Shown here: positions 1 through 11,909 of the stretch, one piece after another
Layout: each line of letters starts with the position of its first letter
How positions within the stretch are numbered: position 1 is the first letter of the stretch
Notes under the pieces: model-generated
The model's input: the letters and a program-made list of their open reading frames with translations, nothing else
Told to the model about the DNA's origin: nothing
The model's database searches: none
Source: Sporosarcina sp. BI001-red
GTDB lineage: Bacteria; Bacillota; Bacilli; Bacillales_A; Planococcaceae
Reading direction: 5' to 3'
DNA: 64,000 bases
Assembly (NCBI RefSeq): GCF_003384035.1
Contig: NZ_QQAK01000017.1
Coordinates: forward strand, 120,316-184,315
Made by a program: the position numbers and the translations under genes

Positions 1-1
1 T

Positions 2-874
2 ATAAATGGACTCGGTAGTACTTCACTTGAAGCAACTCACAAAGCTGCGAAATCGTTCTTCGACCTAGAAATGACACCTCTTATGGGGGTGATGACCGCA
101 TTAATTCTAGCATTCGTATTAGGAATTGGAATGGCTGCAATTGGTAGCAAAACGATGCTGCACATGTTTGAAGAATTAAATACGATTATCGAAAAAGTGA
201 TTACAGGCATTATTATTCCGCTCTTACCAATTCATATTTTCGGGATTTTCTTGAATATGACCTATACTGGCGAAGTGGCAAAAGTCCTTTCTATCTTCAT
301 TTTTGTTTTTGTTATGATCATTGTGCTTCATTTAATCATGCTGACAATTCAATACACAGTTGCGGGAGCTGTCTCCCAGCGAAATCCGTTCCGTCTTATG
401 AAGACTATGGCACCCGCTTATTTCACGGCGATAGGAACACAATCCTCAGCGGCAACGATTCCAGTAACATTGCGTCAAGCAAAGCAAACGGGTGCGTCTG
501 CTCGGGTGACAGACTTTACGATTCCATTGTTTGCAACGATCCACTTGTCTGGAAGCACGATAACACTCGTTTCGTGTTCAATCGGTGTCATGCTCATGAA
601 TGATTCGCCGATTAGCTTTGTTGCTTACCTCGGCTTCATCTTCATGCTAGGTATTACAATGATCGCTGCACCTGGAGTACCGGGTGGAGCAGTTGTCGCT
701 GCGACAGGACTTCTGTCTTCAATGTTAGGGTTCGACGAATCTATGGTTGCCCTCATGATTGCCCTATACATGGCGCAAGATAGCTTCGGTACTGCAACGA
801 ACGTTACAGGCGATGGAGCGCTAGCGATTGTCGTTGACAGCTTCTCAAAAGACGGTACATCTGCCAAACTATAG
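2..874 (+). CDS. Dicarboxylate/amino acid:cation symporter (DAACS family), 3' part
   Basis: The reading frame is open from the first codon of the window, so the 5' end lies outside; 290 codons are visible. The protein is a polytopic membrane protein of the sodium:dicarboxylate symporter family (PF00375), which imports C4-dicarboxylates or acidic amino acids with Na+ or H+. Visible family marks are the serine-rich hairpin stretch GTQSSAATIPVTLR, the TIHLSGSTITL segment that corresponds to the substrate-binding helix, and a late segment with TNVTGDGA, equivalent to the TxxNVxGD cation/substrate motif. An antisense frame over its 3' half is a shadow. Exact substrate cannot be read from this fragment. 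Confidence 0.88.
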   Translation: MNGLGSTSLEATHKAAKSFFDLEMTPLMGVMTALILAFVLGIGMAAIGSKTMLHMFEELNTIIEKVITGIIIPLLPIHIFGIFLNMTYTGEVAKVLSIFIFVFVMIIVLHLIMLTIQYTVAGAVSQRNPFRLMKTMAPAYFTAIGTQSSAATIPVTLRQAKQTGASARVTDFTIPLFATIHLSGSTITLVSCSIGVMLMNDSPISFVAYLGFIFMLGITMIAAPGVPGGAVVAATGLLSSMLGFDESMVALMIALYMAQDSFGTATNVTGDGALAIVVDSFSKDGTSAKL

Positions 875-888
875 AACGGATTGTCATA

Positions 889-942
889 AGAAACAGCGCG
901 CCTATCTCCTAATCTAGTGGAGGATGGTGCGCTGTTTGTTTC
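889..942 (+). terminator. Terminator of the symporter gene
   Basis: Arms GAAACAGCGC and GCGCTGTTT pair around a loop, followed by a T-rich tract (gtttct). It lies 15 bp after the stop codon. Confidence 0.75.
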
Positions 943-1105
943 TATAAGAGATGAACGCGTAGTTGAGAAATATATTATATAAGAGCGGGAATCTTAAAAA
1001 ATAGGTTGTGAACAGCTCGTGATAAATTCTCATTCACAAAACGGCAATTGAAAATGGAAATAGGTTGCAATATCAAGAATATAGAAGGTTTCTTTTATAA
1101 TTTAT

Positions 1106-1122
1106 AATCATTCTTAATGATT
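1106..1122. promoter_or_regulatory. Inverted repeat upstream of suf (possible operator)
   Basis: Two perfect 7-bp arms, AATCATT and AATGATT, separated by 3 bp, lie 89 bp before the sufC start in an AT-rich stretch with TATAAT-like hexamers at 1095-1109. The arms resemble half-sites of Fur/PerR-type boxes, but the 3-bp spacing does not match the usual 7-1-7 layout. The rest of the 875-1210 gap holds only the upstream gene's terminator; I see no ORF in it. Confidence 0.3.
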
Positions 1123-1210
1123 TGCATGTACTACGTATATAGGATAAGATTAGAATGATGATAAATAGAAGATGATAAAAGCTCATCTTAAGCATACTGG
1201 AGGTATTGGA

Positions 1211-1990
1211 ATGGCTACTTTGGAAATCAAAGATCTTCATGTTTCAATCGAAGACAAAGAAATACTTAAAGGTGTCAATTTAACGATCAACACAAATGAA
1301 ATCCATGCAATTATGGGACCGAACGGAACAGGTAAATCCACGCTCGCGTCTGCAATCATGGGTCATCCAAAATACGAAGTAACATCAGGATCCGTTCTTC
1401 TAGATGGAGAAGAAGTTCTTGAAATGGAAGTGGACGAACGTGCGAAAGCCGGTTTGTTCCTAGGCATGCAATATCCAAGTGAAATCACTGGCGTAACAAA
1501 CGCTGATTTCCTTCGCTCAGGCATCAACGCTCGTCGTGAAGAAGGTGATGAAATTTCTTTAATGAAATTCATCCGCGAATTGGATAGTAAAATGGAAATG
1601 CTTGAAATGGACGAAGATATGGCAACTCGCTACTTGAACGAAGGATTCTCGGGTGGAGAGAAAAAGCGTAACGAAATTCTGCAACTTATGATGTTGAAGC
1701 CAAAGTTCGCAATTCTAGATGAAATCGACTCCGGTCTTGACATCGATGCATTGCGTATTGTTTCTAAAGGCATTAACGAAATGCGCGGTGAGGACTTCGG
1801 CTGCCTGATCATCACTCACTATCAGCGCCTCTTGAACTACATCACACCTGATCACGTGCACGTCATGATGCAAGGTCGAGTTGTGAAATCCGGTGGAGAA
1901 GAGCTTGCTCGTAAATTAGAAGAGCACGGTTACGACTGGATTAAAGAAGAGCTGGGAATCGAAGAAGAGTCGGTTGAACAAGAAGCGTAA
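1211..1990 (+). CDS. sufC: Fe-S cluster assembly ATPase SufC
   Basis: A 259-residue ABC-type ATPase that powers the SufBCD scaffold for Fe-S cluster assembly in the cytoplasm. Walker [10 protein letters not shown] is at about 36-44, the signature FSGGEKKR at about 146, and Walker B (AILDEID followed by SGLD) at about 167; the GEKKR signature and DEIDSGLD form are typical of SufC. A longer frame opens at 1172, but GGAGGT at 1198-1203 sits 7 bp before the ATG at 1211 and the family begins there. First gene of sufCDSUB, so transcription probably starts in the 5' gap. Confidence 0.97.
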   Translation: MATLEIKDLHVSIEDKEILKGVNLTINTNEIHAIMGPNGTGKSTLASAIMGHPKYEVTSGSVLLDGEEVLEMEVDERAKAGLFLGMQYPSEITGVTNADFLRSGINARREEGDEISLMKFIRELDSKMEMLEMDEDMATRYLNEGFSGGEKKRNEILQLMMLKPKFAILDEIDSGLDIDALRIVSKGINEMRGEDFGCLIITHYQRLLNYITPDHVHVMMQGRVVKSGGEELARKLEEHGYDWIKEELGIEEESVEQEA

Positions 1991-2008
1991 GAGGGAGGAC
2001 GATTGAAA

Positions 2009-4535
<2,527 letters not shown>

Positions 4536-4536
<1 letters not shown>

Positions 4537-4973
4537 TGGGAAACGAAAAACTAGATCAGCTGTATCGCTCGGTTATTATGGATCATTATAAAACTCCTCG
4601 TAATAAAGGAGTTCTTGAAAGCAGCAACGTTACAATCGATATGAATAACCCTACTTGTGGCGATGTGATCCACTTAACACTTCAAGTAGAAAACGACATC
4701 GTTAAAGATGCTAAGTTTGAAGGGGAAGGATGTTCGATTTCTATGGCATCCGCTTCTATGATGACGCAACTTATTAAAGGCAAGAATACCGAAGATGCAG
4801 TGAATGCAGCTCACGCCTTTTCAGATATGATGTTGGGAAAAGATATTGATGATTCTATGGATTTTGGTGATATTGAAGCGTTGACAGGGGTCGCTAAATT
4901 CCCTGCGCGCATTAAGTGTGCAACTCTGCCATGGAAAGCGATGGAAAAAGGAATCGCGAGCGATTCCGAATAA
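4536..4973 (+). CDS. sufU: Zn-dependent sulfurtransferase SufU
   Basis: A 145-residue SufU/IscU-type protein. C41, D43, C66 and C128 match the zinc ligands described for Bacillus SufU (NPTCGD, GEGCSI, RIKCATL), and the insert typical of SufU rather than IscU lies between C66 and C128. It accepts persulfide sulfur from SufS and hands it to SufBCD. The start overlaps the sufS stop (TAATG). The next gene, sufB, follows after a 22-bp gap with its own strong GGGAGG site. Confidence 0.96.
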
Positions 4974-4995
4974 TTGAACGAGGGAGGACTATCAA

Positions 4996-6393
4996 ATGGC
5001 TAAAAAAATGCCTGAAATTGGCGATTACAAATACGGTTTCCATGACAAAGACGTATCCGTATTCCGTTCTGCACGTGGATTGACGAAAGAAATTGTCGAA
5101 GAAATCTCACGTATGAAAGAAGAACCGGAATGGATGTTGAACTACCGCCTGAAGTCATTGGAATTGTTCTACAGCAAGCCAATGCCACAATGGGGCGGAG
5201 ACTTGAATTCGTTGAATTTCGATGAAATTACGTATTACGTAAAACCATCTGAAGCAACAGAAACTTCATGGGATGAAGTACCAGAAGAAATCAAGCGTAC
5301 GTTTGACAAACTAGGTATTCCTGAAGCGGAACAAAAATACCTTGCAGGTGTTTCTGCGCAGTATGAATCTGAAGTGGTTTACCACAACATGAAAAAAGAA
5401 CTGACTGACCTGGGAATTGTCTTCAAAGATACAGACTCGGCACTTCGTGAAAACGAAGACCTATTCAAGAAGTACTTTGGGACAATTATTCCGAACTCTG
5501 ACAATAAGTTCTCAGCTCTTAACTCAGCAGTATGGTCGGGTGGATCATTCATCTACGTACCACCTGGTGTTAAAGTGGAAACTCCGCTACAAGCGTATTT
5601 CCGTATTAACTCAGAGAACATGGGACAATTCGAGCGTACGCTCATCATCGTAGACGAAGGCGCAAGCGTTCACTACGTAGAAGGCTGTACAGCTCCTGTC
5701 TATACAACAAACTCACTCCACAGTGCAGTAGTTGAAATTATCATCAAGAAAGATGCATATTGCCGTTACACAACAATCCAAAACTGGGCGAACAACGTAT
5801 ACAACCTAGTTACGAAGCGTGCAGTATGTGATGCGAACGCAACGATGGAATGGATCGATGGCAACATCGGTTCTAAACTTACAATGAAATACCCTGCAGT
5901 CATCCTCAAAGGTGAAGGTTCGCGTGGAATGACATTGTCCATTGCAATCGCAGGTAAAGGGCAACACCAAGATGCTGGTGCGAAAATGATGCACTTGGCT
6001 CCGAATACGTCTTCAACAATTGTGTCGAAGTCCATTTCGCAACATGGTGGTAAAGTAACGTACCGCGGAATCGTTCACTTCGGACGTAAAGCGGAAGGCG
6101 CACGCTCTAACATCGAATGTGATACGCTCATCATGGATGACAAATCGACATCAGATACGATTCCATACAACGAAATCCTAAACGACAACATTTCACTTGA
6201 GCACGAAGCAAAAGTTTCTAAAGTCTCTGAAGAGCAGCTCTTCTACTTGATGAGCCGTGGTATTTCAGAACAAGAAGCGACTGAAATGATCGTTATGGGC
6301 TTCATCGAACCATTCACAAAAGAACTTCCAATGGAATATGCCGTAGAAATGAACCGTCTCATTAAGTTCGAGATGGAAGGTTCTATCGGTTAA
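4996..6393 (+). CDS. sufB: Fe-S cluster assembly scaffold protein SufB
   Basis: A 465-residue SufB, the main scaffold subunit of the SufBC2D complex. The N-terminal block ([22 protein letters not shown]) and the core with [20 protein letters not shown] and [15 protein letters not shown] are standard SufB segments; the cysteine in VEGC is the conserved candidate sulfur acceptor. The ATG is 6 bp after GAGGGAGGAC. Last gene of the operon, ended by a strong terminator. Confidence 0.97.
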   Translation: MAKKMPEIGDYKYGFHDKDVSVFRSARGLTKEIVEEISRMKEEPEWMLNYRLKSLELFYSKPMPQWGGDLNSLNFDEITYYVKPSEATETSWDEVPEEIKRTFDKLGIPEAEQKYLAGVSAQYESEVVYHNMKKELTDLGIVFKDTDSALRENEDLFKKYFGTIIPNSDNKFSALNSAVWSGGSFIYVPPGVKVETPLQAYFRINSENMGQFERTLIIVDEGASVHYVEGCTAPVYTTNSLHSAVVEIIIKKDAYCRYTTIQNWANNVYNLVTKRAVCDANATMEWIDGNIGSKLTMKYPAVILKGEGSRGMTLSIAIAGKGQHQDAGAKMMHLAPNTSSTIVSKSISQHGGKVTYRGIVHFGRKAEGARSNIECDTLIMDDKSTSDTIPYNEILNDNISLEHEAKVSKVSEEQLFYLMSRGISEQEATEMIVMGFIEPFTKELPMEYAVEMNRLIKFEMEGSIG

Positions 6394-6401
6394 TTAATAC
6401 A

Positions 6402-6442
6402 GCCGCGTATACTTGTTCACACAAGTGTACGCGGCTTTTTTG
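6402..6442 (+). terminator. suf operon terminator
   Basis: Stem GCCGCGTA-ACTTGT / ACAAGT-TACGCGGC with a 4-nt loop and a run of six T. Confidence 0.92.
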
Positions 6443-6530
6443 TTTCCGGTCATCCCCGTATTCCCTGATGGTTATATAGAATGATTCACGTAGCTCTATA
6501 TGTAAGGCGTAAAGATAGAAAAAATAAGGG

Positions 6531-6574
6531 AAGACATCATTTTGTTCATTATTGAACGAAATGGTGTCTTTTTC
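6531..6574. terminator. Second hairpin with T tract after suf
   Basis: AAGACA..GTTCA pairs with TGAAC..TGTCTT around TTAT, followed by TTTTTC on the plus strand. It would backstop suf transcription just before the ABC importer. Confidence 0.6.
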
Positions 6575-6596
6575 ATTGGACGGGCATTCATATAAT
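6569..6596 (+). promoter_or_regulatory. Possible promoter of the ABC importer operon
   Basis: A perfect TATAAT at 6591-6596 follows a weak TTTTTC -35 with a 16-bp spacer; the -35 overlaps the T tract of the preceding hairpin. It lies 62 bp before the coding start. Confidence 0.35.
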
Positions 6597-6658
6597 GTAG
6601 CGAAGCGTAATATAAATAGGTTGAACTACTATTATGGAAAGCTAAAGGAGTGTCTGCA

Positions 6659-8272
6659 GTGAAAGGGAAAATGATACCACTATTCATACTTTGTCTGCTA
6701 GTCGTCGTGCTATCGGCTTGCGGGGGTAAAAAGGTAACAGTTGTTAAAGAAGAAAACAAAGCAGATAAACAAACACGCAAGGATGAGTTGGTACTTGCGA
6801 TCGGAAGTGAACCGGAAGATGGTTTTGATCCGATTACTGGATGGGGACGTTATGGTTCACCGCTATTCCAAAGTACATTGTTAACTTATGATCAAGAGTT
6901 TCAACTGGTCGGTGATTTGGCGACAGACTACGCTTTAAGCGATGATGGTTTGGAATGGCAAGTCGAGCTTAGGGAAGACGTCAAATTTTCAGATGGTGAA
7001 AAGCTACAGGCGAAAGATGTCGTATTCACTTTTACAGAAGCAAAGAACAGTGACTCGGTCATTGACTTGGGCAATTTAGAAAATGTGATTGCTTCCGATG
7101 ATCATACAGTCGTTTTTACATTGAAGCAGCCAGATTCCACATTCACTACTCACTTAGCTAGCATAGGAATCGTACCGCAACACGCCTATAGTGAAAACTA
7201 TCATGAAAAACCTATAGGGTCTGGCCCTTATCAATTGGTTGAATGGAATCGCGGTCAGCAGTTGATAGTGGAGAAAAATCCTCATTATTACGGAAATGAC
7301 TCGTTTTTTAAACGACTGACATTCCTTTTCACAGAAATGGATGCTGGGTATGCTGCTGCACAAGCAGGACAAGTAGACATCGCTACCGTTCAACCACGTC
7401 TGGCTCATAAAAAAATAGATGGCATGAAGTTAGTCGAATTGGAAAGTGTGGACAATCGTGGGATTTCATTTCCTTATTTGCCTTCGGGTCAAGTAAATGA
7501 AAATGGAGATCCAATTGGAAATGACGTTACGTCAGATCCCATCATACGAAAAGCAATCAATATTGCGGTGGACCGTGAAGAGCTAGTTGACAATGTGCTA
7601 GAGGGGTATGGTACACCAGCATATTCAGTATCAGATCAGCTACCTTGGTGGAATCCAGATACAGCCTTGGAAGACGGCAATCTGGAAGAAGCAGCTAAGA
7701 TGCTGGAACAAGCTGGATGGAAGATGAATTCGAAAGGTGTACGTGAAAAGGATGGCATTCCAGCGAGCTTTACATTGCTGTATGCGACTGGTGATGAACA
7801 GCGGCAATCATTGGCGATGGCGTTTGCCAGTATGATGGAACCGCTTGGTATCAAAGTTGAAACGTCAGGTAAAAGTTGGAATGATTTAGAAAAACTTATG
7901 TATTCTGAGCCAGTATTATTCGGGTGGGGAAGCCATACACCTCTTGAAATGTATAACCTATATAGTACAAGTACTAGGGGGGAAGGTTTCAATAATCCAA
8001 CCTATTATTCAAATGAAAAAGTGGATGAATATATGGAGAAAGCAATCCATGCAAGTTCACCAGAAGAAGCCAATGACTATTGGAAAAAGGCTCAATGGGA
8101 TGGAGAAACAGGTTTTTCAGTAGAAGGGGATGCACCGTGGGCTTGGTTGGTGAATGTAAAGCATTTGTATGTCGTTCGTGAAGATTTAGAGATTGGTAAG
8201 CAAAAGATTCAGCCTCATGGTCATGGATGGCCGATGACAGACTTCATACAGAACTGGCGGTTAATCGAGTAA
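6659..8272 (+). CDS. ABC importer substrate-binding lipoprotein, peptide/nickel family (NikA-like)
   Basis: A 537-residue SBP_bac_5 protein. A lipoprotein signal ends at LSAC (C21), so it should be anchored outside the membrane. The family core is visible: SDGEKLQAKDVVFTF, GSGPYQLVEW and the GWGSHTPLEMYNLYS segment, which I associate with the nickel-type branch. The GTG at 6659 lies 8 bp after AAAGGAG; a GTG at 6650 overlaps that site and is rejected. It heads a five-gene operon with two permeases and two ATPases, and the urease operon follows, so nickel or a nickel-chelate is the likely cargo. A peptide substrate cannot be excluded. Confidence 0.85.
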   Translation: MKGKMIPLFILCLLVVVLSACGGKKVTVVKEENKADKQTRKDELVLAIGSEPEDGFDPITGWGRYGSPLFQSTLLTYDQEFQLVGDLATDYALSDDGLEWQVELREDVKFSDGEKLQAKDVVFTFTEAKNSDSVIDLGNLENVIASDDHTVVFTLKQPDSTFTTHLASIGIVPQHAYSENYHEKPIGSGPYQLVEWNRGQQLIVEKNPHYYGNDSFFKRLTFLFTEMDAGYAAAQAGQVDIATVQPRLAHKKIDGMKLVELESVDNRGISFPYLPSGQVNENGDPIGNDVTSDPIIRKAINIAVDREELVDNVLEGYGTPAYSVSDQLPWWNPDTALEDGNLEEAAKMLEQAGWKMNSKGVREKDGIPASFTLLYATGDEQRQSLAMAFASMMEPLGIKVETSGKSWNDLEKLMYSEPVLFGWGSHTPLEMYNLYSTSTRGEGFNNPTYYSNEKVDEYMEKAIHASSPEEANDYWKKAQWDGETGFSVEGDAPWAWLVNVKHLYVVREDLEIGKQKIQPHGHGWPMTDFIQNWRLIE

Positions 8273-8284
8273 GGGGACTGATGG

Positions 8285-9277
8285 ATGATGCGGGCTATGA
8301 AGTTATTTGAGGTGTTACTGCGGAAGTGTGTGCGGCTTGTTTTGTTACTAATAGGTGTAAGTCTGTTGTCCTTTATGCTCGTGAAAAGTTCTCCGATTGA
8401 TCCTGTTAGAGCTTATATAGGAGCTGATATGATGACAGTCAGTCCCGAGCAGCTGGAGAGGATTTCTTCTTATTGGGGACTGGATCGAAATCCGCTAGAG
8501 CAATTTGTCCATTGGATGAAGGCAGTATTTCACGGAGATTTAGGTACCTCTATGATTTACCGGACTCCTGTCGCGGATCTGATAGCGGAACGACTTGGAG
8601 CTACCCTTTTACTGACGGGCGGTGCATGGATATTATCAGGAATATTGGGCTTCATGCTTGGAGTGTTTTCTGGTCTGAATACTGGAACATTTGTTGATAA
8701 GGGGATTCGCTTATATTGCTACGTGTTAGCGTCTTCTCCGGGATTTTGGGTTGGTTTACTGTTTCTGATGTTTTTTGCAGTGCACCTGGGCTGGTTTCCA
8801 GTTGGACTAGGGACGCCCGCCGGTTTGCTTGCTGGGGAAGTAACGTGGATGGATCGTCTACATCATGTGATTCTACCAATTGCAACGCTTAGTATTCTAG
8901 GTGTTGCTAATGTTGCATTGCATACTAGAGAAAAAGTCATCGAAATCTATCAACAACCATTTATCCAATTTGCCAAAGGAAAAGGAATGAAGGGTTTAAG
9001 ATTGTTCCGACTTCATGGTTTCCGCAGCGTTCTCCTGCCGGCAGTTTCGATGCATTTTGCTTCTTTTGGTGAAATATTTGGAGGTGCCATTGTGGCGGAG
9101 CAAGTATTTTCCTATCCTGGAATGGGCAAAGCACTAGTGGAAGCAGGATTGGGCGGAGATGTGCCGTTGCTTTTAGGGATGGTCCTTGCAAGTGCGCTGT
9201 TTGTATTTGTTGGCAACCTATTAGCGGATGTTTTATATATTGCTGTTGACCCCCGATTGAGAAAGGGGGCAATCTAA
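8285..9277 (+). CDS. ABC importer permease 1 (NikB/DppB-like)
   Basis: A 330-residue inner-membrane permease of the BPD_transp_1 family. The N-terminal segment with LLIGVSLLSFMLVKSSPIDPVRAY is the DppB-type start, and the cytoplasmic coupling loop is FAKGKGMKGLRLFRLHGFR followed by LLPAVS. It forms the translocation pore with the next gene. The start (ATGATG at 8285) lies 8 bp after AAGGGG. Its stop overlaps the next start (TAATG). Confidence 0.88.
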   Translation: MMRAMKLFEVLLRKCVRLVLLLIGVSLLSFMLVKSSPIDPVRAYIGADMMTVSPEQLERISSYWGLDRNPLEQFVHWMKAVFHGDLGTSMIYRTPVADLIAERLGATLLLTGGAWILSGILGFMLGVFSGLNTGTFVDKGIRLYCYVLASSPGFWVGLLFLMFFAVHLGWFPVGLGTPAGLLAGEVTWMDRLHHVILPIATLSILGVANVALHTREKVIEIYQQPFIQFAKGKGMKGLRLFRLHGFRSVLLPAVSMHFASFGEIFGGAIVAEQVFSYPGMGKALVEAGLGGDVPLLLGMVLASALFVFVGNLLADVLYIAVDPRLRKGAI

Positions 9278-10149
9278 TGCAAGCAGGAAATGAAACCAAT
9301 TCACAAAAAGTGAAGCGCAGACGTAGCAATCGCTGGTTCTTCTGGTTGCCGTTAAGTATGCTCTTAGCTCTGCTTGCATTTGGTGCTTTTTCCAATGGGC
9401 AAGTGGTGGTGAACTTACAGTTGAGAAATGAGCCTCCCAGTCTGACACATATTTTTGGAACCGATTGGCTAGGGAGGGATTTGTTTTTTCGAACGATGTC
9501 CGGATTGACAAGAAGTCTCACTATCGGTTTATTTGCTGCCCTATTCAGTACGCTGTTAGCTGTAACATTCGGCATTCTGTCCTGGTGGCACATTAGAATA
9601 GATACAGTCATTGTGTGGGTGGCAGATCTATTATTGAGCCTACCTCACTTAGTTATGCTTCTGCTTCTGTCATTCGCCATGGGCGGTGGTTTAAAAGGGC
9701 TGATTATCGGCTTAACATTGACACATTGGCCAAAACTTTATCGCTTATTACGCAGTGAAATTCTTCAGATCAATGAAGAACCTTTCATCCATGTATCTAA
9801 ACAACTAGGTAAAACGAAAGCATGGATTGCCGGGAATCATATAGTGATTCTTTTGTTGCCGCAAATCGTCGTAGGGTTCGTATTAATGTTTCCTCACGCG
9901 ATTTTGCATGAAGCGGCGATCACCTTTCTAGGGTTTGGATTGCCCCCGGAACAACCTGCAATTGGCAGTATTCTATCAGAAGCGATGGGATTTTTAACTG
10001 CAGGTATTTGGTGGATGGCAGTATTCCCCGGTTTAATATTACTGGCTACCGTGCTTTCGGTTGATTGGTATGGAAGATTACTAGGGGAACAGCTGAAAGT
10101 GAAAGGGGGGCAACATCATGACAGGGAAACCAAATCCTCCTCTTTTTGA
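9277..10149 (+). CDS. ABC importer permease 2 (NikC/DppC-like)
   Basis: A 290-residue permease. The DppC-type mark GTDWLGRDLFFRTMSG lies near residue 70, and the coupling loop VSKQLGKTKAWIAGNHI with HEAAITFLGFGLPPEQPAIG near the C-terminus. It pairs with the preceding permease. Its 3' end overlaps the following ATPase gene by 32 bp, which indicates translational coupling. Confidence 0.88.
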   Translation: MQAGNETNSQKVKRRRSNRWFFWLPLSMLLALLAFGAFSNGQVVVNLQLRNEPPSLTHIFGTDWLGRDLFFRTMSGLTRSLTIGLFAALFSTLLAVTFGILSWWHIRIDTVIVWVADLLLSLPHLVMLLLLSFAMGGGLKGLIIGLTLTHWPKLYRLLRSEILQINEEPFIHVSKQLGKTKAWIAGNHIVILLLPQIVVGFVLMFPHAILHEAAITFLGFGLPPEQPAIGSILSEAMGFLTAGIWWMAVFPGLILLATVLSVDWYGRLLGEQLKVKGGQHHDRETKSSSF

Positions 10150-10900
10150 GGCACAGTCGTTATCGGTTGGATTTGAAGGATCGGTTGGTAACCGTCAAGT
10201 CATGATTCATGGTATAGACTTCTCGATTCGTTCAGGAGAAATCGTGGCCATAATTGGGGAAAGTGGATCGGGAAAGAGCTTGTTGGCACAGGCTTTTATT
10301 GGGCTATTGCCTTCAAATGGATATTGGGGTGGTCGTATGCTGTTCAAAGGGAGAAAAATTCAATCTGCTGAGCAACAACGACTTCGCGGCAAAAGTATCT
10401 TCCTACTTCCACAATCGGTGGAAGCATTGGATCCGTTTATGAAGGTAGGAAAACAGATCCAATCTGTTTTGAAAAAAGGAAATAAGATGCAGGTCACTTT
10501 GGAGTTATTGGATAAGGTCGGACTGCCCCGAAAAACCTACTCACTTCATCCATTTGAATTATCAGGAGGAATGGCAAGAAAAGTGTTAGGGGCAATGGCG
10601 CTGGCAATTGAAGCAGATTTGGTGATTGCTGATGAACCGACGCCAGGACTGGATGAAGAATCCCTTCACACCGTGGTCAGTCTTTTGAAACAGTTGTCTG
10701 TAGAAGGAAAAGGGATTGTACTGATCACGCATGATATCAGGATGGCGGTGCAAATTGCCGACCGAATTGCAGTCTGTAAAGCGGGTAGGATTGTGGAAGT
10801 TGCGGATGTTAAATATTTTTCCGGTAGGGGAGATAGACTGCGACACCCTTATACTAAAGCATTATGGAGAGCTCTACCTGAAAATTCATTCTCCCTATAA
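10118..10900 (+). CDS. ABC importer ATPase 1 (NikD/DppD-like)
   Basis: A 260-residue ATPase. Walker A GESGSGKS is at 47-54, the signature is LSGGM (in ELSGGMARKVLGAMALA), and Walker B is LVIADEPTPGLDEES. Unlike many DppD proteins it lacks an obvious cysteine-rich C-terminal oligopeptide/dipeptide (oligo_HPY) zinc/Fe-S motif; the tail ends RHPYTKALWRALP. It starts inside the 3' end of the preceding permease gene, after a run of G. Confidence 0.86.
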   Translation: MTGKPNPPLFEAQSLSVGFEGSVGNRQVMIHGIDFSIRSGEIVAIIGESGSGKSLLAQAFIGLLPSNGYWGGRMLFKGRKIQSAEQQRLRGKSIFLLPQSVEALDPFMKVGKQIQSVLKKGNKMQVTLELLDKVGLPRKTYSLHPFELSGGMARKVLGAMALAIEADLVIADEPTPGLDEESLHTVVSLLKQLSVEGKGIVLITHDIRMAVQIADRIAVCKAGRIVEVADVKYFSGRGDRLRHPYTKALWRALPENSFSL

Positions 10901-10924
10901 GGGGGGAGAAAGTTAGGTGTAATC

Positions 10925-11536
10925 ATGCTCCAAGCGAAGAAAATTGGTTATCGTAATTCTGGGAAGTGGTTGTTTCGCAATTTGGACTTGCAACTTCCCC
11001 CGGGAGAAGTAGTCGGATTGTCTGGAAAAAGCGGTTCGGGCAAGACGACAATGGCCAAAGTTCTGTCGGGTTATATTCAACCGGCAGAGGGCTTGATTGA
11101 ATTAGGTGGGGAAAGCATCGTGAAAACAGTTACGAAAGTAGCGCATCCTATTCAACTAATTTGGCAGCATCCAGAGCAAACGATTAATCCAACATGGAAG
11201 TTGTCCAAGTTACTCGAAGAGGCCGGGGCGTCAGACGACTATCTGATGGAACAATTACAAATTGAATCGCAATGGCTTTCCCGATATCCCCATGAATTAT
11301 CGGCAGGACAGCTGCAACGCTTCTGTTTGTTACGTGCGTTACTAACGAACCCATCCTATCTATTAGCGGATGAAGCAACTGCCATGTTGGATACTGTGAC
11401 ACAACTAAAACTGTGGAAATTACTATTGAAATTGGCGGAAGAGCGAGGAATTGGTATTTTGGCGATTAGCCATGACTCTTATTTGCTAGATCGCATCAGT
11501 ACACGCAGGCTCGATTTTTCAAAGTTGGCTGATTGA
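10925..11536 (+). CDS. ABC importer ATPase 2 (NikE/DppF-like), short form
   Basis: A 203-residue ATPase. Walker A GKSGSGKT is at 34-41, the signature is the variant ELSAGQLQRF, and Walker B is YLLADEATAMLD. It ends soon after the switch histidine (ISHDS), about 50-70 residues shorter than typical DppF, because the C-terminal oligo_HPY extension is absent. Since the catalytic core is complete, this looks like a minimal form rather than a truncation. Last gene of the importer operon. Confidence 0.84.
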   Translation: MLQAKKIGYRNSGKWLFRNLDLQLPPGEVVGLSGKSGSGKTTMAKVLSGYIQPAEGLIELGGESIVKTVTKVAHPIQLIWQHPEQTINPTWKLSKLLEEAGASDDYLMEQLQIESQWLSRYPHELSAGQLQRFCLLRALLTNPSYLLADEATAMLDTVTQLKLWKLLLKLAEERGIGILAISHDSYLLDRISTRRLDFSKLAD

Positions 11537-11645
11537 ACTTTTCCATTCACGCGTGCCATTTATTTTCATAAAAAATGGTTACGATCTTTACCATATACAC
11601 ATACTGTTCAACGTAAAGTGAAAACTATGGGAAGGGGGTCATTGC

Positions 11646-11861
11646 GTGTTTGATGATTTTAAAATAATTGAGCCGCTTTTTGAAGATCAAGTGCACGAGC
11701 TTAATCAATTTAGTCTCGTAATAGAAGGCGAAGAGTACACGGGAATCCTAGAGAGCGGGGAAATTACTTGGTATCATCCACAGCCTCAACAGGCATTGCT
11801 GGATCGACATGTCAAAGAGGTAGAAGAGAAAGTACATGAAATTACAAAGAAACAATTATAA
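11646..11861 (+). CDS. Small acidic protein, YheE-like (DUF5342) candidate
   Basis: A 71-residue protein starting with GTG at 11646, 6 bp after AAGGGGGT. It has no signal peptide or membrane segment. It has an N-terminal EPLFEDQ segment, a central YTGILESGEITWYHPQP stretch and a charged helical tail (KEVEEKVHEITKK). The pattern recalls the short Bacillus YheE proteins of unknown function; this is from memory and not checked. It lies 109 bp after the importer and is closed by a shared terminator, so it may have its own transcript. Confidence 0.65.
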   Translation: MFDDFKIIEPLFEDQVHELNQFSLVIEGEEYTGILESGEITWYHPQPQQALLDRHVKEVEEKVHEITKKQL

Positions 11862-11870
11862 TGAATTGTT

Positions 11871-11908
11871 AAAAAGACTCGCTCCGAAATCGGAAGCGAG
11901 TTTTTTTG
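11871..11908. terminator. Bidirectional terminator between the small gene and the urea transporter
   Basis: ACTCGCT-CCGA / TCGG-AGCGAGT hairpin, with A-rich sequence on the left and seven T on the right, serves the convergent genes on both strands. Confidence 0.9.
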
Positions 11909-11909
11909 A

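Noticed and set aside
8961..9611. 216-residue antisense frame across the two permease genes
   Set aside because: It spans two overlapping conserved genes, and its sequence shows no domain; shadow frame.
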